Source: Hemicordylus capensis
Taxonomy: Eukaryota; Chordata; Lepidosauria; Squamata; Cordylidae
Direction: 5' to 3'
Assembly (NCBI RefSeq): GCF_027244095.1
Contig: NC_069661.1
Coordinates: 174,514,501-174,578,500 of the forward strand
DNA: 64,000 bases
Under the pieces are notes generated by a model that saw only the letters and a list, made by a program, of their open reading frames with translations, searched no databases and was not told the DNA's origin. The translations under genes and the position numbers were made by a program. Shown piece after piece: positions 24,627 through 36,103 of the stretch; within the stretch, counting starts at the first letter, position 1, and each line of letters starts with the position of its first letter.

Positions 24627-24627
<1 letters not shown>

Positions 24628-24677
<50 letters not shown>
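24628..24677 (+). repeat. (AC)n microsatellite
   Basis: About 48 bp of uninterrupted AC. Confidence 0.95.
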
Positions 24678-24680
<3 letters not shown>

Positions 24681-24929
24681 GGGCATGACTTTTCAACTCA
24701 CTGTTACAAATTCCGTATTGGAATTGCTGAGTTTGTTGAGTGTAAGGCATGGTTGAATAGCCCAGAAGGGGTGGTCCCCCAGAATAGACTCACTCTAATT
24801 TATTTCAATAATTACTGTGACTCTAGCTCAGAAGAGGGGATGTATCCAGAACTGCTATAATGGTAAATCGTGACTCCTCCGGTTTGAGAGGGCATCTCAC
24901 CTCTGCCATGAACACAACAGGTGGCTTAG

Positions 24930-25076
24930 CAAACCACATCTTCTCAGCCTCATCTGCCTAGCTGTAATGTGGGAATAATAGTACTTTCCACGGTTATTGT
25001 AAGGATTGCATCAAGGTAACACATGTGAAGGGCTTTGCACACTCAAAAAGTGTTATACAAGTGCTAGGCATTAAGA
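24930..25076 (+). mobile_element. MIR/CORE-SINE 3' half
   Basis: CTCATCTGCCTAGCTGTAAT, then GTAAGGATTGCATCAAG and GTTATACAAGTGCTAGGCAT follow the order of MIR: core, then short tail. Confidence 0.65.
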
Positions 25077-25206
25077 GGTCACAAGCACAATTCTCAGAAG
25101 AAGGAATCTTTCGATCAGAAGCAGAAGACACCAAGGTTACACATACAATTCTAATAGTGAGATTGATCCAACACAGACAGCTTTAGGGATTCCAATAAAG
25201 AATGAC

Positions 25207-25403
25207 CGAATGAAGGGGAAGGACTGGAGCTCAGTGGGAAGGGAGGGTCGCAAATGCAGGTGATTCCAGGGTCAATCCCCAGCATCTCCAGAAAAGGCTG
25301 AGAAAGAACCCCCTCTGAAACCCTGAAGAGCTGCTGGCAGTCAATGAAGACCATGTCAATGGTTTGGCCCAATACAAGGCAGCTTCCTGTGTTCCTCATT
25401 TCC
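25207..25403 (+). mobile_element. tRNA-derived SINE with CR1-like tail
   Basis: GGAGCTCAGTGGGAAG (A-box region) and TTCCAGGGTCAATCCCC (B box) are followed by CATCTCCAGAAAAGGCTGAG, AGAGCTGCTGGCAGTCAATG and a tail CAAGGCAGCTTCCTGTGTTC. This is the monomer that forms the second module of the composite SINEs. Confidence 0.75.
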
Positions 25404-25681
25404 ACCATGCTGTTCCTTTAGTATTCTATTTTCATTCTTTCCTGTGTACCAATTCTCCTGAATGATGGCCCAGTAGAGTGCCTAACATTAATTCCAGAAC
25501 TGGAGAATGTACAGTTTGATGCCGCTTTCAGTTCTTTCAGCACATTTGCGTCCTTCTCCATATGCAGTGACAATAAAGCATGTAAAAATGCAGTCCTGAT
25601 GTTATCGCACATTGGTCTTCCTCAAGATTCATTTTTTGCAGTGTTTTCAGGATGTGCACATCCATTCCAGAACACTGTTAA

Positions 25682-25718
<37 letters not shown>
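25682..25718 (+). repeat. (AC)n microsatellite
   Basis: About 36 bp of uninterrupted AC. Confidence 0.93.
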
Positions 25719-25719
<1 letters not shown>

Positions 25720-25772
25720 ACAAATATAACCCAATGTACGATTTCATCAGCATTGTGTCTTCAGCTTCTGCT

Positions 25773-26095
25773 TAGGAACATAGGAAGCTGCCTTATACCA
25801 GGTCAGACCATTGGTCCATCGAGCTCAGTATTGTAAACACAGATTGGCAGCAGCTTTTTGAATGTTACAGGCAGAAGTCGCTCCCAGCCCTCTCTGGAGG
25901 TGCCAGGGAGTAAACTTGGGACCTTCTGATGCAAGCATGCAGGTGCTCTTCCCAGAGAGGCCCCATCCCCTGAGGGGAATATCTTACAGTGTTCACATGT
26001 TGTCTCCCATTTAAATGCAAACCAGGATGGACCCTGCTTAGCAAAAGGGACAATTCATGCTTGCTACCACAAAACCAGCTTCTTGCCAGTGCTTT
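25773..26095 (-). mobile_element. Composite 5S/tRNA SINE with CR1-like tail (copy 4)
   Basis: Starts AGGAACATAGGAAGCTGCCT (reverse of the tail) and ends at ACCACAAAACCAGC (reverse of the head). The 5S block is the reverse of TGCTAAGCAGGGTCCATCCT. It lies directly against a CR1 fragment. Confidence 0.78.
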
Positions 26096-27407
26096 AGCAT
26101 AAGTAGAGCGGCCAACCAGATGCCTCTGGAAAGTCCACAATCAGGAGATGAAGGCCAACCACTTCCTCTACTGTCGCTCCCCTGCAGCTGGCATGCAGAG
26201 GCATCTAGTAGGTATTGATAGACCTGTACTCTCTTAATTTGCCTAATTCCCTTTAAAAACTGGTGGCATCACCATATCTTGTGGCAGTAAATGCCATAGA
26301 TTAATGATGTACTGTACGAAGAATGATTTCCTTTTGTCCACCCTAACCTCATGCCAATTAGGCTCATTGGATGACCCCTGGTTTTAATGCTGTGTGTGAC
26401 AGAAGGCCCATTCACACGTTATGTTCAACACTCATACAATGAGTGTACAGTGTACACAGGTACAGATCTGTACATGGGTACAGTCATCCACATGTTATGC
26501 TCAATGCAGGTATAGAAGTACACTTCCTATCTGTACTATGCATTGAAGAGCCTGTATCCAGGTTCACTTTTAAAATGGACACAGGTAGAGTCATTCACAC
26601 AAACACATGTATGAGTGTACAAACATCTCTACATTCATAAAGTATAATATCTGAATCGGACTAGAGAAAAACATTTTTCTATCTACTTTGTCCACGTCAT
26701 GCATAATTTTATAAGCCTCAATCATGTCTCCCCTTGTTACACTTTTTAACAGCGAATGAAACAAAAACAAAACACCCAAAATGTTATAGCCTTTCTTTGT
26801 TAAGAAGGCTCCAGCCCCCTGATCATATTGGTTGCTCTCTTTTGCATCTTCTCCAGCTCTACGGTTTCCTTTTTTAGATGTGATGACCAGAACTATACAG
26901 TTGGGTTGCAAAATAGATTTGCGCAATCTCTTATAACATTTGTAATTTTATTTTTGATTCCTTTTCTAATGAGCCCTAGCATGGAAATTGCCTTATTCAC
27001 AGCTGTCACACACTGACTTGAGAGTTTTACTGAGCTGTCCCCAAGATCTTTTTCCTAGTTAGTCACCAACAGCTCATGTCCCATCTGTGTATACATAAAG
27101 TTGGGATTTTCTGCCACAATCTGCATCACTTCACACTTACTTAACTTGAACCACATCTGTCATTTTGATGTCCATTTGCCTGATTTGGAGAAATCCTTTT
27201 GGAGCTCTTTGTTATTTGTTTTGGTTTTCACAACCCTCAGTAGTTAAGTATCATCTGCACATGTATGTGTCCACCTCACTGCTTACCCCTAGTTTCAGGT
27301 CATTTATAAACAAGTTTAAAAGCAATGCTTCCAATACAGGTCCACGGAGGACCCCATTTCTCCCCCACCCGTGAAAATTGTCACTTTCTACCACTTTTCT
27401 ACCACTG

Positions 27408-27598
27408 GGGCTGTAGCTGAGTGGAGAACATCTGCTTTACATGTAGAAGGTCCCAGGTTCAATCTCTAGCAGCTCCTCCAATTAGGGCTGGGAAAGAGAC
27501 CTCCTGAGACTCTGGAGAGCTGCTGTCAATTAAAGTAGAGAATACTGAGCTAGTTGGACCAAGGGTTTGGCTTGGAATAAGGCAGCTTCCCATGTAGT

Positions 27599-27599
<1 letters not shown>
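27408..27599 (+). mobile_element. tRNA-derived SINE with CR1-like tail
   Basis: GGGGCTGTAGCTGAGTGGAG (A box), AGGTTCAATCTCTAGC (B box), GGAGAGCTGCTGTCAATTAA and AATAAGGCAGCTTCCCATG. It sits inside the CR1 relic. Confidence 0.78.
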
Positions 27600-27648
<49 letters not shown>

Positions 27649-27663
27649 CAACAACAACAACAA
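27600..27663 (+). repeat. (CAG)n(CAA)n microsatellite
   Basis: About 40 bp of CAG/AGC followed by about 24 bp of CAA, at the tail of the preceding SINE. Confidence 0.95.
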
Positions 27664-27671
27664 CTTTATTT

Positions 27672-27873
27672 GGGATGGAGCCATATCTCAGTGGTAGAGC
27701 ATTTGCTTAACATGCAGAAGACCCCAGGTTCAATCCCAATGTCTCTAAGCAGGGCTGGGAAAGACTCCTGCCTGAAATCCTGGAGAGTTGCTACCAAACA
27801 GAGTAGACAATACTGAACTCGATGGACCAATGGTCTGACTCCGTAGTTGGCAGCTTCCTTATGTTCCTGTAAC
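27672..27873 (+). mobile_element. tRNA-derived SINE with CR1-like tail
   Basis: ATATCTCAGTGGTAGAGCAT and AGGTTCAATCCCAATG are clear tRNA boxes A and B. The body and the tail GGCAGCTTCCTTATGTTCCT follow. It sits inside the CR1 relic. Confidence 0.82.
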
Positions 27874-27897
27874 ATCAACCCTTAATTGTTTCTTTGG

Positions 27898-28252
27898 GGA
27901 GGAGAGCTGGTCTTGTGATGGTGAGCGTGAATTGTCCTCTTTGCTAGGCAGAGTCCAGCTTGGTTTGCATTTGAATGGGTGACTACATGTGAACACTGGA
28001 AGATATTCCTCTTGGGGAATGAGGACATAGCTCAGTAGAAAAGCACCTGCATGCCTGCATGCAGAACGTCCGATGTTCACCCCCTGGCATCACCAGGTAG
28101 GGCTGGGAAAGATTTCTGCCTTAAACCTTGGAGTAGCTGATGCCTGTCAGTGCCTGGGACCTTCAACATGCTCAGCAGATATGTTACGGAGCTAGATAGA
28201 CCCATGGTCTGACTCAGTAGATGGCAGCTTCCTAGATTTCTAATTTCTATGT
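27898..28252 (+). mobile_element. Composite 5S/tRNA SINE, both modules distinct (copy 5)
   Basis: Head GGAGAGCTGGTCTTGTGATG, then the 5S-like block (GCTAGGCAGAGTCCAGCTTG, GCATTTGAATGGGTGAC), then a separate tRNA module (ACATAGCTCAGTAGAAAAGC, ATGTTCACCCCCTGGC), then the CR1-like tail CTCAGTAGATGGCAGCTTCC. This copy shows the joint most plainly. It sits inside the CR1 relic. Confidence 0.8.
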
Positions 28253-28744
28253 TCCTGTTCTTCTACTCTAATTTTTGTTCTTATGCCAATCCATTAGAGG
28301 ATCTGACCTCTTATCTCACGACTGCTAAGTTTATTCAAGTACCTTTGATGAGGAACTTTCTCAAAAGCTTTTTGAAAGTTCAATAAATACAAAATGTCAA
28401 CTGGATCACCTCTATTCACATGCTTGTTAACACTCTCAAATAATAATTAGTGAGGTAGGACTTAATGTTGCAGAAACCATGCTGATTCACTTTCAGCAAG
28501 GTTTATTCTTCTGTATGAGTAATAATGTTGAATACTTGATGTTATTTACCCAGGCTTTCAATGTTTAAATGGATTCATATTTGGGATCATTTGCTCTTTT
28601 AAGTGGTCCTGTTTCTGTACTTTGAATAAACTACAGTTTTTTTCTATGTACTTTGCCTTGGGATAATGTGAGGGTGACTAATAAATGTTATAAATAAATC
28701 ACCATTTACTCAAGTGTCTGAGTTCTGCTATTCTCGAAGAGATA

Positions 28745-28825
28745 AGCTGCAGATGTCTGGATCAGTTTATTATTGGTTTTTGATCAACAAAAATTGAAAA
28801 ATTAGATCAACAAAAATTGAATCCC
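28745..28825 (+). repeat. Short tandem duplication (about 25 bp)
   Basis: GATCAACAAAAATTGAA occurs twice, spaced by about 25 bases. Confidence 0.8.
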
Positions 28826-29470
28826 TGTCAGCCAACAACAACTAATTACACAGGCATGGGAACCTCATATGGTGCGTGCTGTTACACAATTAGTCCCAGA
28901 ATCCACACTCCAGATACCAATGCAGAAATGAATTCAGAGGTAATGTAAAGAAATAAAGGTTTGTATTCCACAAGATGGATTATGAAGCAGATCCTAGGAT
29001 TGTCTGCAGTTTCAGGCCTTAGTCTAAGTGCTTTCCTGATGATTGCAAAAAGCTGCCCCCCCTCTTCTTCCTCCATTCAGATCTTCCGGGCTCAAACACT
29101 TGATAAACTCCCAGAGGTGCACCTAGGTAATTTTGGAGCCTGGACCTAAAGGCCTTTTGGACTAATGCAGTGGTGCATAGGCATAGCTGAATGGCTGGGT
29201 GGAAGGGGCCGGGCTGTCTGCTGGCTTGGCAGACTTTCCACCCACCTGGCTGGGCCCCACCACCACTGCGCATGCCATGCCCAACCTGGTGTGGGGCCGG
29301 CGGTGCTCAACCTTTGGATGCCCCCCAGGTCTTTGGGGGACTTGACTTCCTCCTGGAAGTCCGGTCCAAAGAGCACTACTGTAAACTCCCCTTCTCTAGA
29401 AATCTAGTTTCTACTCAGAATCTTGTCTTTACTCCCTCAAAGTCTCATTCTCTTTCCTACAACAGCCCTT
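28826..29470. other. Stretch without a recognised feature
   Basis: A GC-richer patch at 29105-29370 contains overlapping open frames on both strands, but none looks like a known protein. It may be a worn transposon. Confidence 0.35.
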
Positions 29471-29473
29471 GAA

Positions 29474-29736
29474 AGGAAAGGAATGGTTGTGCCGTTGAGT
29501 CAGTGTCGACTCCTGCCGACCACAGAGCCCTGTGGTTGTCTTTGGTAGAATACAGGAAGGGTTTACCATTGCCATTTCCCGCGCAGTAAGAGATGATGCC
29601 TTTCAGCACCTTCCTATATCGCTGCTACCCAATATAAGAGTTTCTCATATTCTGGGAAACACGCCAGCAGGGATTCAAACCAGCAGCTTCGCTCTCTAGG
29701 CAGGTTGCTTCCTCGCTGCGCTATTAGGTGGCTACA
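29474..29736 (-). mobile_element. tRNA-derived SINE (CACCTAATGG family), copy 2
   Basis: Minus strand begins AGCCACCTAATAGCGCAGCG and ends CAGGAGTCGACACTGACTCA, with GTAAACCCTTCCTGTATTCT in the body. Confidence 0.83.
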
Positions 29737-30310
29737 CAACAACCCTTAAGGGCCCCAAATACTTCAACTCACTTCTCATCCAACAGAGGTGTACACACGT
29801 GCACACACATATCATGCTTATAGAAGCATGATCATTTTATAGCTGAAGCATACTTGCTTCTTCCGTGCCCAGAGCTCTGTGTAACATCACTCACTAAATG
29901 CTCAGAGGCACGTGTTACCAAATTCTTCTAAAAAACGGCTATAACACTAATCCCCAGCTTTTGCTGTTCTCACTGGCCTATGCAGTGGAGTATGAAGAAC
30001 ATGGGCAAATTGTCTTTACATGGTTATGGATACCAGATCTCATGTCCTCATCGTCGCGTAAACATCATGGGCCATCAAATTTCCTCATTTTTTGGAGTTC
30101 AGTTGGAGCTGCCATACCCATAACTCTCCTGTAAAGCAAAGGTGTATTTTTGTTTTTTGTTTTGCCTTTAATGGAATACATAATCAAATAGGTAGATTTA
30201 TATGCTTCTTCATTGGAGCTTGGATGCCAAACTTAATTTTTTTCACACATAGTGGGGGGGAAACGTATATATATTTCACACAGCTTGGGCCCAGGGTATT
30301 TAAGAGGATG

Positions 30311-30782
30311 AGGCGCTTCACATGATTGGTGTGAAGTGCTTGAGGGGATTCTGTGGGGAGAGCGGGCTTAACTGGCTCTCCCCACAGACAATCAAGAGGC
30401 AGCCCTGGGTGGCTGGATCAGCCGCTCATACAACTGTCAGCTTCGCCACAGAGCCAGTGGGGACTGCGGGGATCAGGGGCTCCACAGCCCCCAGAAGTTT
30501 CAGGATGTTCCAGGATCCTGGAGAGACCCCCGAGCCCAAGAGGCTGCTTAAAGCTGGTCGGGGGTCTACTCGTGTGTCGCCACGTGCCTCGGCAACACAC
30601 GAGCAAAAAGATGAGGTTAACAGAGTGCTCACTCCGTCAGCCTCATCTAAGGGGAGGGGTAATTAGGTAGGCTAGCCACCTTGGGAGCACTGTGCTCGCC
30701 TGCAAGCCTGGTGGATCTCATGATCCCTGGGAAGCGGGCTAAGCTCCTTTAGCCCACTTTTCAGTGATCATGAGAATAGCTT
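30311..30782. mobile_element. Foldback DNA element, CATGAT-end family (copy 1)
   Basis: Left AGGCGCTTCACATGATTGG pairs loosely with the reverse of CAGTGATCATGAGAATAGCT. Both ends carry hairpin-prone blocks (GGGGAGAGCGGGCTTAACTG, then GGCTCTCCCC). The interior is clearly homologous to 61777-62280: compare CACAGAGCCAGTGGGGACTG with CACAGAGCCAGCGGAGACTG. Confidence 0.6.
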
Positions 30783-30872
30783 TGATGTCTTCTTTGTTAT
30801 GAACCCCTCCGCCGATTAAGATCTTCAGGGGAGGTTCATCGAGGGAGCCACTGGATTGTCTGGTGACAACTA

Positions 30873-31140
30873 AGAGGTGATCTTTCTCTTTAGTTGCCCC
30901 AGAGCTGTGGGACACACTTCCTGCTGAGATTAGAACTGCTCCATCCCTCTTGACCTTTAGGAAACAACTGAAGACACATCTCTTCAGCCAAGCTTTTTAG
31001 TGATTTTTAGCGATTTTAATTTGAACGCTTATATGTTTTATATTGTTCTAATTTTGTTTTGTTTTGTGTTAATGTTGTAAACCGCCTAGAGACTTCGGTA
31101 GTGGGTGATATACAAATATGCTAAATAAATAAATACATAG
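30873..31140 (+). mobile_element. L2-type LINE, 3' end
   Basis: CAGAGCTGTGGGACACACTT through CTGAAGACACATCTCTTCAG reads in pieces as LWDTLPAEIRTAPS and FRKQLKTHLFSQAF. This is followed by AACCGCCTAGAGACTTCGGT and an AAATAAATAAAT tail. Confidence 0.75.
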
Positions 31141-32500
31141 GGTATTGTTTCATTGATCACTAACTGTATAGACTTTAGCACTGTACACTGTATATGGAAT
31201 CATGGTTTCTGTTAAACCTTTGCTCTGAAGATTGAGCACATCAATCTGCCTACATAGCTATCTATACATCTAATGGAAAAAATGGATATGCTTGGGAAGC
31301 AAACTTCCACTGTATTCAAGGAGTCCAGTTTTTCCTTTGAAGCATTTTACAAATGCCAGATATATGCTTTTCCTGAGTGTAAGCTGTCAAGTCTCTTTTA
31401 CTAAAAAGCATTAGGCTCATTATGAAAGAAGATATTCTCTGAATGATTAATATCCTGATAATGCTTGACAATATTTATTGATCCCTTTAAAAAACCCAAA
31501 GCCACCTGCAAACACATATAAATGGCTGACAGTCCCACTAACAGTGTAGAGGAACAGCATGGAAAGCACCTCTACAGCATTTAGTAATGCAGAGTCCTGG
31601 GGACTTTCCAGGTGGCACCTTTAAATTGCTTCACTGTGTATCGGCTTGCTGTCCATTTGTATGATTTGGGTTTTGACACTATCTTGCATACGGGAACAAC
31701 AGCAAGCCATTCGCATAGCCACAGCCTGTTTAGGATCTTATCTTGATGTTTCAGGCTTAATATGTTATTTGTGCATTGTGAAATAGTAGCTGGTTTTCTG
31801 AGTTTTGAGAACAGTTTGCAGGCTTGCTGAGATTATTCAGAAGTAAAAGATTTAGTAAATGATTTTTCAATGGGCTTCCTCCTAGGTAAGAGTGAACAGG
31901 ACTGACGCTGTACAAGTGTGGCTTGCTTTTAGATGTGTGTTTGTGTCAATCACGTGTTGTTGTTGTTTTTGCACAAGTCTGCTGCCCTTGCGCAAATTCA
32001 CCGAGGTGGGGGGAAAGGAGGGAAGGGAAAACTGTGGTCAGTCACCCACCCCCTCCTCCTCTTCTCCCTCAGGCAAGTGCAATGCGTGCAGATCCAGAAG
32101 TGGGGTTTGCTTCCTCTCCTCTTTTCTTTCTCTCCCCTCAAAGCTGCAGCGAGGGAGCAAGTGTTGTAAAATCCAAAGCACCTAACTGGCTTCAGAACAT
32201 TAGGGCTAGCTGTTGGATTTTTATCCCACTTCCTCCTGCACAGTCTGGAAAGCACCCTGATATTTGCATGAGGGCAGCAGGTGATTTTCACCAGTAAGCT
32301 CTCCACCAGGAAGTGCTTCCTGCAATCCAAAATAGGTTCTTGTATACTGTGGGGTCAAGGATTAACTTCATGGTTCCAGGGAACATTTCCAGGGGAGGTA
32401 AGATTGTTGGAAATCACCACACACACATTTGCAGTGGGACTTCACATTTCTAAATGCTCAGTAGAAAGTTATTGGGGATATCGGCCAAGAACGCTGAACC
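31141..32500. other. Stretch without a recognised feature
   Basis: Open frames of up to 124 codons at 31890-32330 run on both strands in a CT-rich patch. They look like chance and show no known domain. Confidence 0.4.
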
Positions 32501-32507
32501 TTCAGGC

Positions 32508-32643
32508 CAGGGCTGTTCAGTTTTGGCCCTCCAGCTGTTTTTGAACTACAACTCCCATAATCCCTAGCCACAGTGGCCAATAGTCAGGGATTATGGGAGT
32601 TGTAGGCCAACATCTGCAGATGGGCCAAAGTTGAGCAGCCCTG
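32508..32643. mobile_element. hAT MITE, palindromic, with 8-bp target duplication
   Basis: CAGGGCTGTTCAGTTTTGGC mirrors GCCAAAGTTGAGCAGCCCTG. AACTACAACTCCCATAATCC mirrors GGGATTATGGGAGTTGTAGG. The element is 136 bp. Flanks are CTTCAGGC (32500-32507) and CTTTAGGC (32644-32651), 7 of 8 equal. Confidence 0.88.
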
Positions 32644-32649
32644 CTTTAG

Positions 32650-34035
32650 GCCATGATCCAGCAAAGCTGAGTACATTTAAATCTGATTGCTTTCAATGGG
32701 AAAGTTAAGCACTTGCTTCATTTTCTCCCACTGAAATAATTGAATTTCATGCAGGTTAGTTATAGTGTACGAAGAAAATCTTTTAAAAATACTTCACACA
32801 ACACATAATTTCGACCTTTTCTATAAAAGCTATGATTCTAAAATGGCTTTTAATGACTGTTTAGGAATATGAATGAAACATTGCCAATGATTTCTCAAGT
32901 GTGAAGAGAAAAAATGGGCGGCTGTGAAAGGAGCCAGAATTTGTGTTACAGTCCAAATAAATATTTTGTTGAGAAATTACTTTGGCTTTTAATGATTTTA
33001 AAATGTCTGGACTCAAATCCCACACCCCCACCCCTTTTTTGTACTCTTAATATTCATCATGCAGCTGCTGAATTATTTTCCTGATACACTATCAGGTTTT
33101 TTTAGAAGTTAAATGATTGTATCAGCCATGTGTTCTGGTGATATTCAGAAGGAAATTGTCACTTTCAGACAAGTAAAATCCATCACTCTTCTATCTATAT
33201 TTGGCTTGCAGGCTTAGGGAAGTGTGATGGCAGTTATTAGCTTAGCTGCTCAAAGAAAATCCAGTAGTAAGATGGATTTATTTCTTGATTAATGGTGGAG
33301 ATTATTCACATATTAATTTCAGTTTTGTATAATTTCACAAACTTGATGCTAATATTCTTGTTCCATCCACCCTTAAAATTACGATGATTACTCTAATTGT
33401 TAAAAAGCTATTATTTGATTCTAATTTATGGAGTAATTATAAGACAGAAGAACATCTGCCATTTCTTACTACAGTTTGGAGTGTACAGTTGTATCTCAAT
33501 TGAAAGAAAGAAGAAAGAGAAAGAAAGAAACTTAACTAAAGCACAGCTGAATGGATCCTAGTAAGGCCTTCAGGCATAGCAGCATTTTGGTCTTGATTGA
33601 TTGTGATTTGTGATATGTGCCATATAATTTATTGTGTTGCATTTCAGAATTGCTCTCTGAATCAGTGCTTGAGATTCTGATGTCTTGTACAATGCTTTCC
33701 CCAGTATACAACAGTGATACATGCATGCAGTGTTTGCATATCCTTCCCAGCATTATTGTTTGGCTCTTTCTGAAGAATTAGTTGCAGTTAATTTTTATTC
33801 ATTATTTGTGTCAAAAACTGTAGGGATTACCTGTATTATAGACTTTTAATCTAATTTCCAAGAGAAGATGCTACTCACTTACTAGGTACATAGAGGATAA
33901 TTATGTCACACTTCCATGATGAAGTAAGAAATGAAGGAATAACACTTCAGCTATTAATGCCAGGGGCACTGATTTCCTCTGTGTAACTGCTGTAAAAATC
34001 ATCTCCAAATACTCTAAGCAAAACTAGTCATGAAG
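32650..34035. other. AT-rich, repeat-poor stretch
   Basis: Only an (AAAG)n-like patch near 33503-33530 was noted. No coding or repeat was recognised. Confidence 0.4.
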
Positions 34036-34039
34036 GTAG

Positions 34040-35142
34040 AAAGCCAGCAGGGGAGGAGACGTTTCCCAGTGTATTATAGTGTGTTGTTTATATGACTATC
34101 TGCTCGATGGGCAGAAATCATGGGTGTGTAGTTAGTGCAAGGAGCTCCTGGCTGACAGGGAACAAGTTTGTTCCCTCGAAGCCAATGTGGCTGATCTGGA
34201 GAGTCCGAGAGGTACGTAGATTTCAGGGATGTGAGAGAAGCATCCCACTCCCAGGCTGACAGCTCCTCTGCTGTCATGGAGAATGAAGATCTCAGGGAAG
34301 GAGGACATCATTCTAAGGAAGAGGGAAACACTCCCTTAGAAGAGACCCCTTCTGTGGATGACGAGCCCATATACCCCTGCACAGGGGATACTCTTCCAGG
34401 GGGTAGGAGGCCTCCTAGTAGTGGGTGATATAAGGTGTATCATTATCATTAGGTGTATAGAGAAATGGGTCTGTGACCCATGTGTAGACAGCACAGTGAC
34501 TTGCCTGCCTGGTGCGAAGGTTGTGGATGTCACATGATGTCTAGATAGGCTATTAGGCAGTGCTGGGGAGGAGTCAGTTGTCATGGTGCACTTTGGCACC
34601 AACGATGTTGGGATATGTAGTTGGGAGGTCCTGGAAGCCAAATTTAGGCTGTTCGGTAACAGGACCCCCAAGGTAGCACTCAGAAATGCTACCTGTTCTA
34701 CGTGCAGGGCCAGCAAGACAGGCAGAGCAGAGGGGTCTCAATGCATGGATGAGATGTTGGTGCCAGGAGGAGCGGTTTAGATTTGGCACTGGGATACATT
34801 TTGGGATGAGATGAGTCTGTACAAAGGGACGGGCTCCACTTGAACCAAGATGGAACCAGACTGTTGGCGCTTACAATCAAAAATTGCAGAGCAACTTTTA
34901 AAATGATGCCTCAGGGATAGCCGACAGGAGCTGAGCAGTATCTAGTTCAGCAAATGCCATCCATGTGAGGGTGGAAATGCTTCAGATAAACCAGAAAGGG
35001 ACAGGGTAGAACATGGTAAAGAGCAGACAGAAGGATGTGCTAGCTGGTCAAAGAGAAAGCTAGCAAACACCAGGTAAGAGTGTATAGGTGCTTATATGCT
35101 AATACCAGAAGCCTCCAAGCCAAAATGGGCTCCCAGAATGAC
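34040..35142 (+). mobile_element. CR1 LINE ORF1 (esterase) fragment and start of ORF2
   Basis: VVMVHFGTNDVG near 34577-34612, SWEVLEAKFRLFG just after, then a worn DGLHLN-like block near 34825-34850 are the SGNH-esterase signature of CR1-type ORF1. ANTRSLQAKMG near 35095-35128 is how CR1 ORF2 endonucleases begin. Frames are interrupted several times. The reading is cut at about 35143 by a foldback element. Confidence 0.75.
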
Positions 35143-35752
35143 TGGGAACTTTAAGAGAAAGGAAAGCAGGTCTTTCCTGGTCTCCACTGCCCCATGCAGC
35201 TTCCTGCTGGGATGTTATGCGTCCCTAGAAACCATGCACAGCATCAACATGCACATGGCATCCGTGCATGTGTGGGTGCCATTTGTGTGGTCAGCAACAA
35301 CATGCTGATGCCGTGCATGGCTTCTAGGGATGTGCATCAGCAGGAAGCTTCATGGGTGGCGGAGAGCAACCAAGGACCCACTCTCCTTTTTTTGAGTGGT
35401 GTCCCTAGGCCCTACCCATGGGGAACAATGGGGTGCAGTGGTCCCTCTAATTATTTTCATCTCTGTTCAGAATGAGTTTTGTTCTGGGTGGCAGGATCAA
35501 AGCACTGTGTGTGCACATGCATACAGAGTGGGGCCTTCCTAATTCAGCCTGAGCGGGATCAAAAATTAACTGAGTGGACATCAGAAAACTTGTGAGCGCG
35601 CGCAGGTGTGCATGCCTTAGAGGGAACAGTAATGGGGTGATTCAATTTCCCCATTATTTCCAAAGGGTGAATTGTAAATTTTCTCGAATTTCGGATTCAG
35701 TTTGGGTTTTTGCAATTTGATTCGAAGTTGAATCAAATCACAAAAAATGGTT
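35143..35752. mobile_element. hAT-like foldback element, related to 62358-63171
   Basis: TTCCTGCTGGGATGTTATGC, CCCTAGGCCCTACCCATGGG, GAACAATGGGGTG and TTCGAAGTTGAATCAAATCA recur in the same order in the hAT fossil near 62.4-63.2 kb. Clean termini were not found. Confidence 0.5.
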
Positions 35753-36103
35753 CATGTTATGTGATTATTAGGTGTATCATTTCAAAATGTTTTATTCATA
35801 CTTAAAAACAACCCTGAAACACATTATATGAAGAATAGCTTGGATTCAGAGAACAGTGAGTGGAAAGAGACCATGATTTCATGTGGTTTTGTGCAAGTGC
35901 TAGAAGACGTCTCACAGCATAGCCATTATAGCATATGAATGCTAATGGACCGTTAAAAGTTTTTGAAAAGCAACTGACAAAGTCAAGAGCTTGTGGAAAC
36001 AGAGGAGACACTTCGGATGAGAGTCACTTTTTAAATGCAACACACTTTCATTAAGTTGGAAATAGTCCTTCATGTTATGTGATTATTAGGTGTATCATTT
36101 CAC
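35751..36103 (+). repeat. Pair of 33-bp direct repeats, about 317 bp apart
   Basis: TTCATGTTATGTGATTATTA, then GGTGTATCATTTCA occurs at 35751 and again at 36070, with no difference seen. The stretch between (35785-36069) has no recognised family. Confidence 0.85.

Larger units (their letters stand above)
26096..28560 (-). mobile_element. CR1/jockey-group LINE ORF2 relic, split by SINEs
   Basis: On the minus strand, reverse transcriptase pieces read NFQKAFEKVPHQRYL (28341-28394) and LLLNLFINDL (near 27300-27330). C-terminal pieces read VTRGDMIEAYKIMHDVDKVD (near 26680-26740). A CR1-like 3' UTR follows near 26100-26220, with GGCATCTGGTTGGCC in degraded form. The element is interrupted from about 27408 to 28251 by three SINEs and a microsatellite. 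Frames are badly broken, so it is old. Confidence 0.8.

Noticed and set aside
31890-32330. Open frames of 97-124 codons
   Set aside because: They overlap on both strands in CT-rich DNA with no domain or splice pattern.
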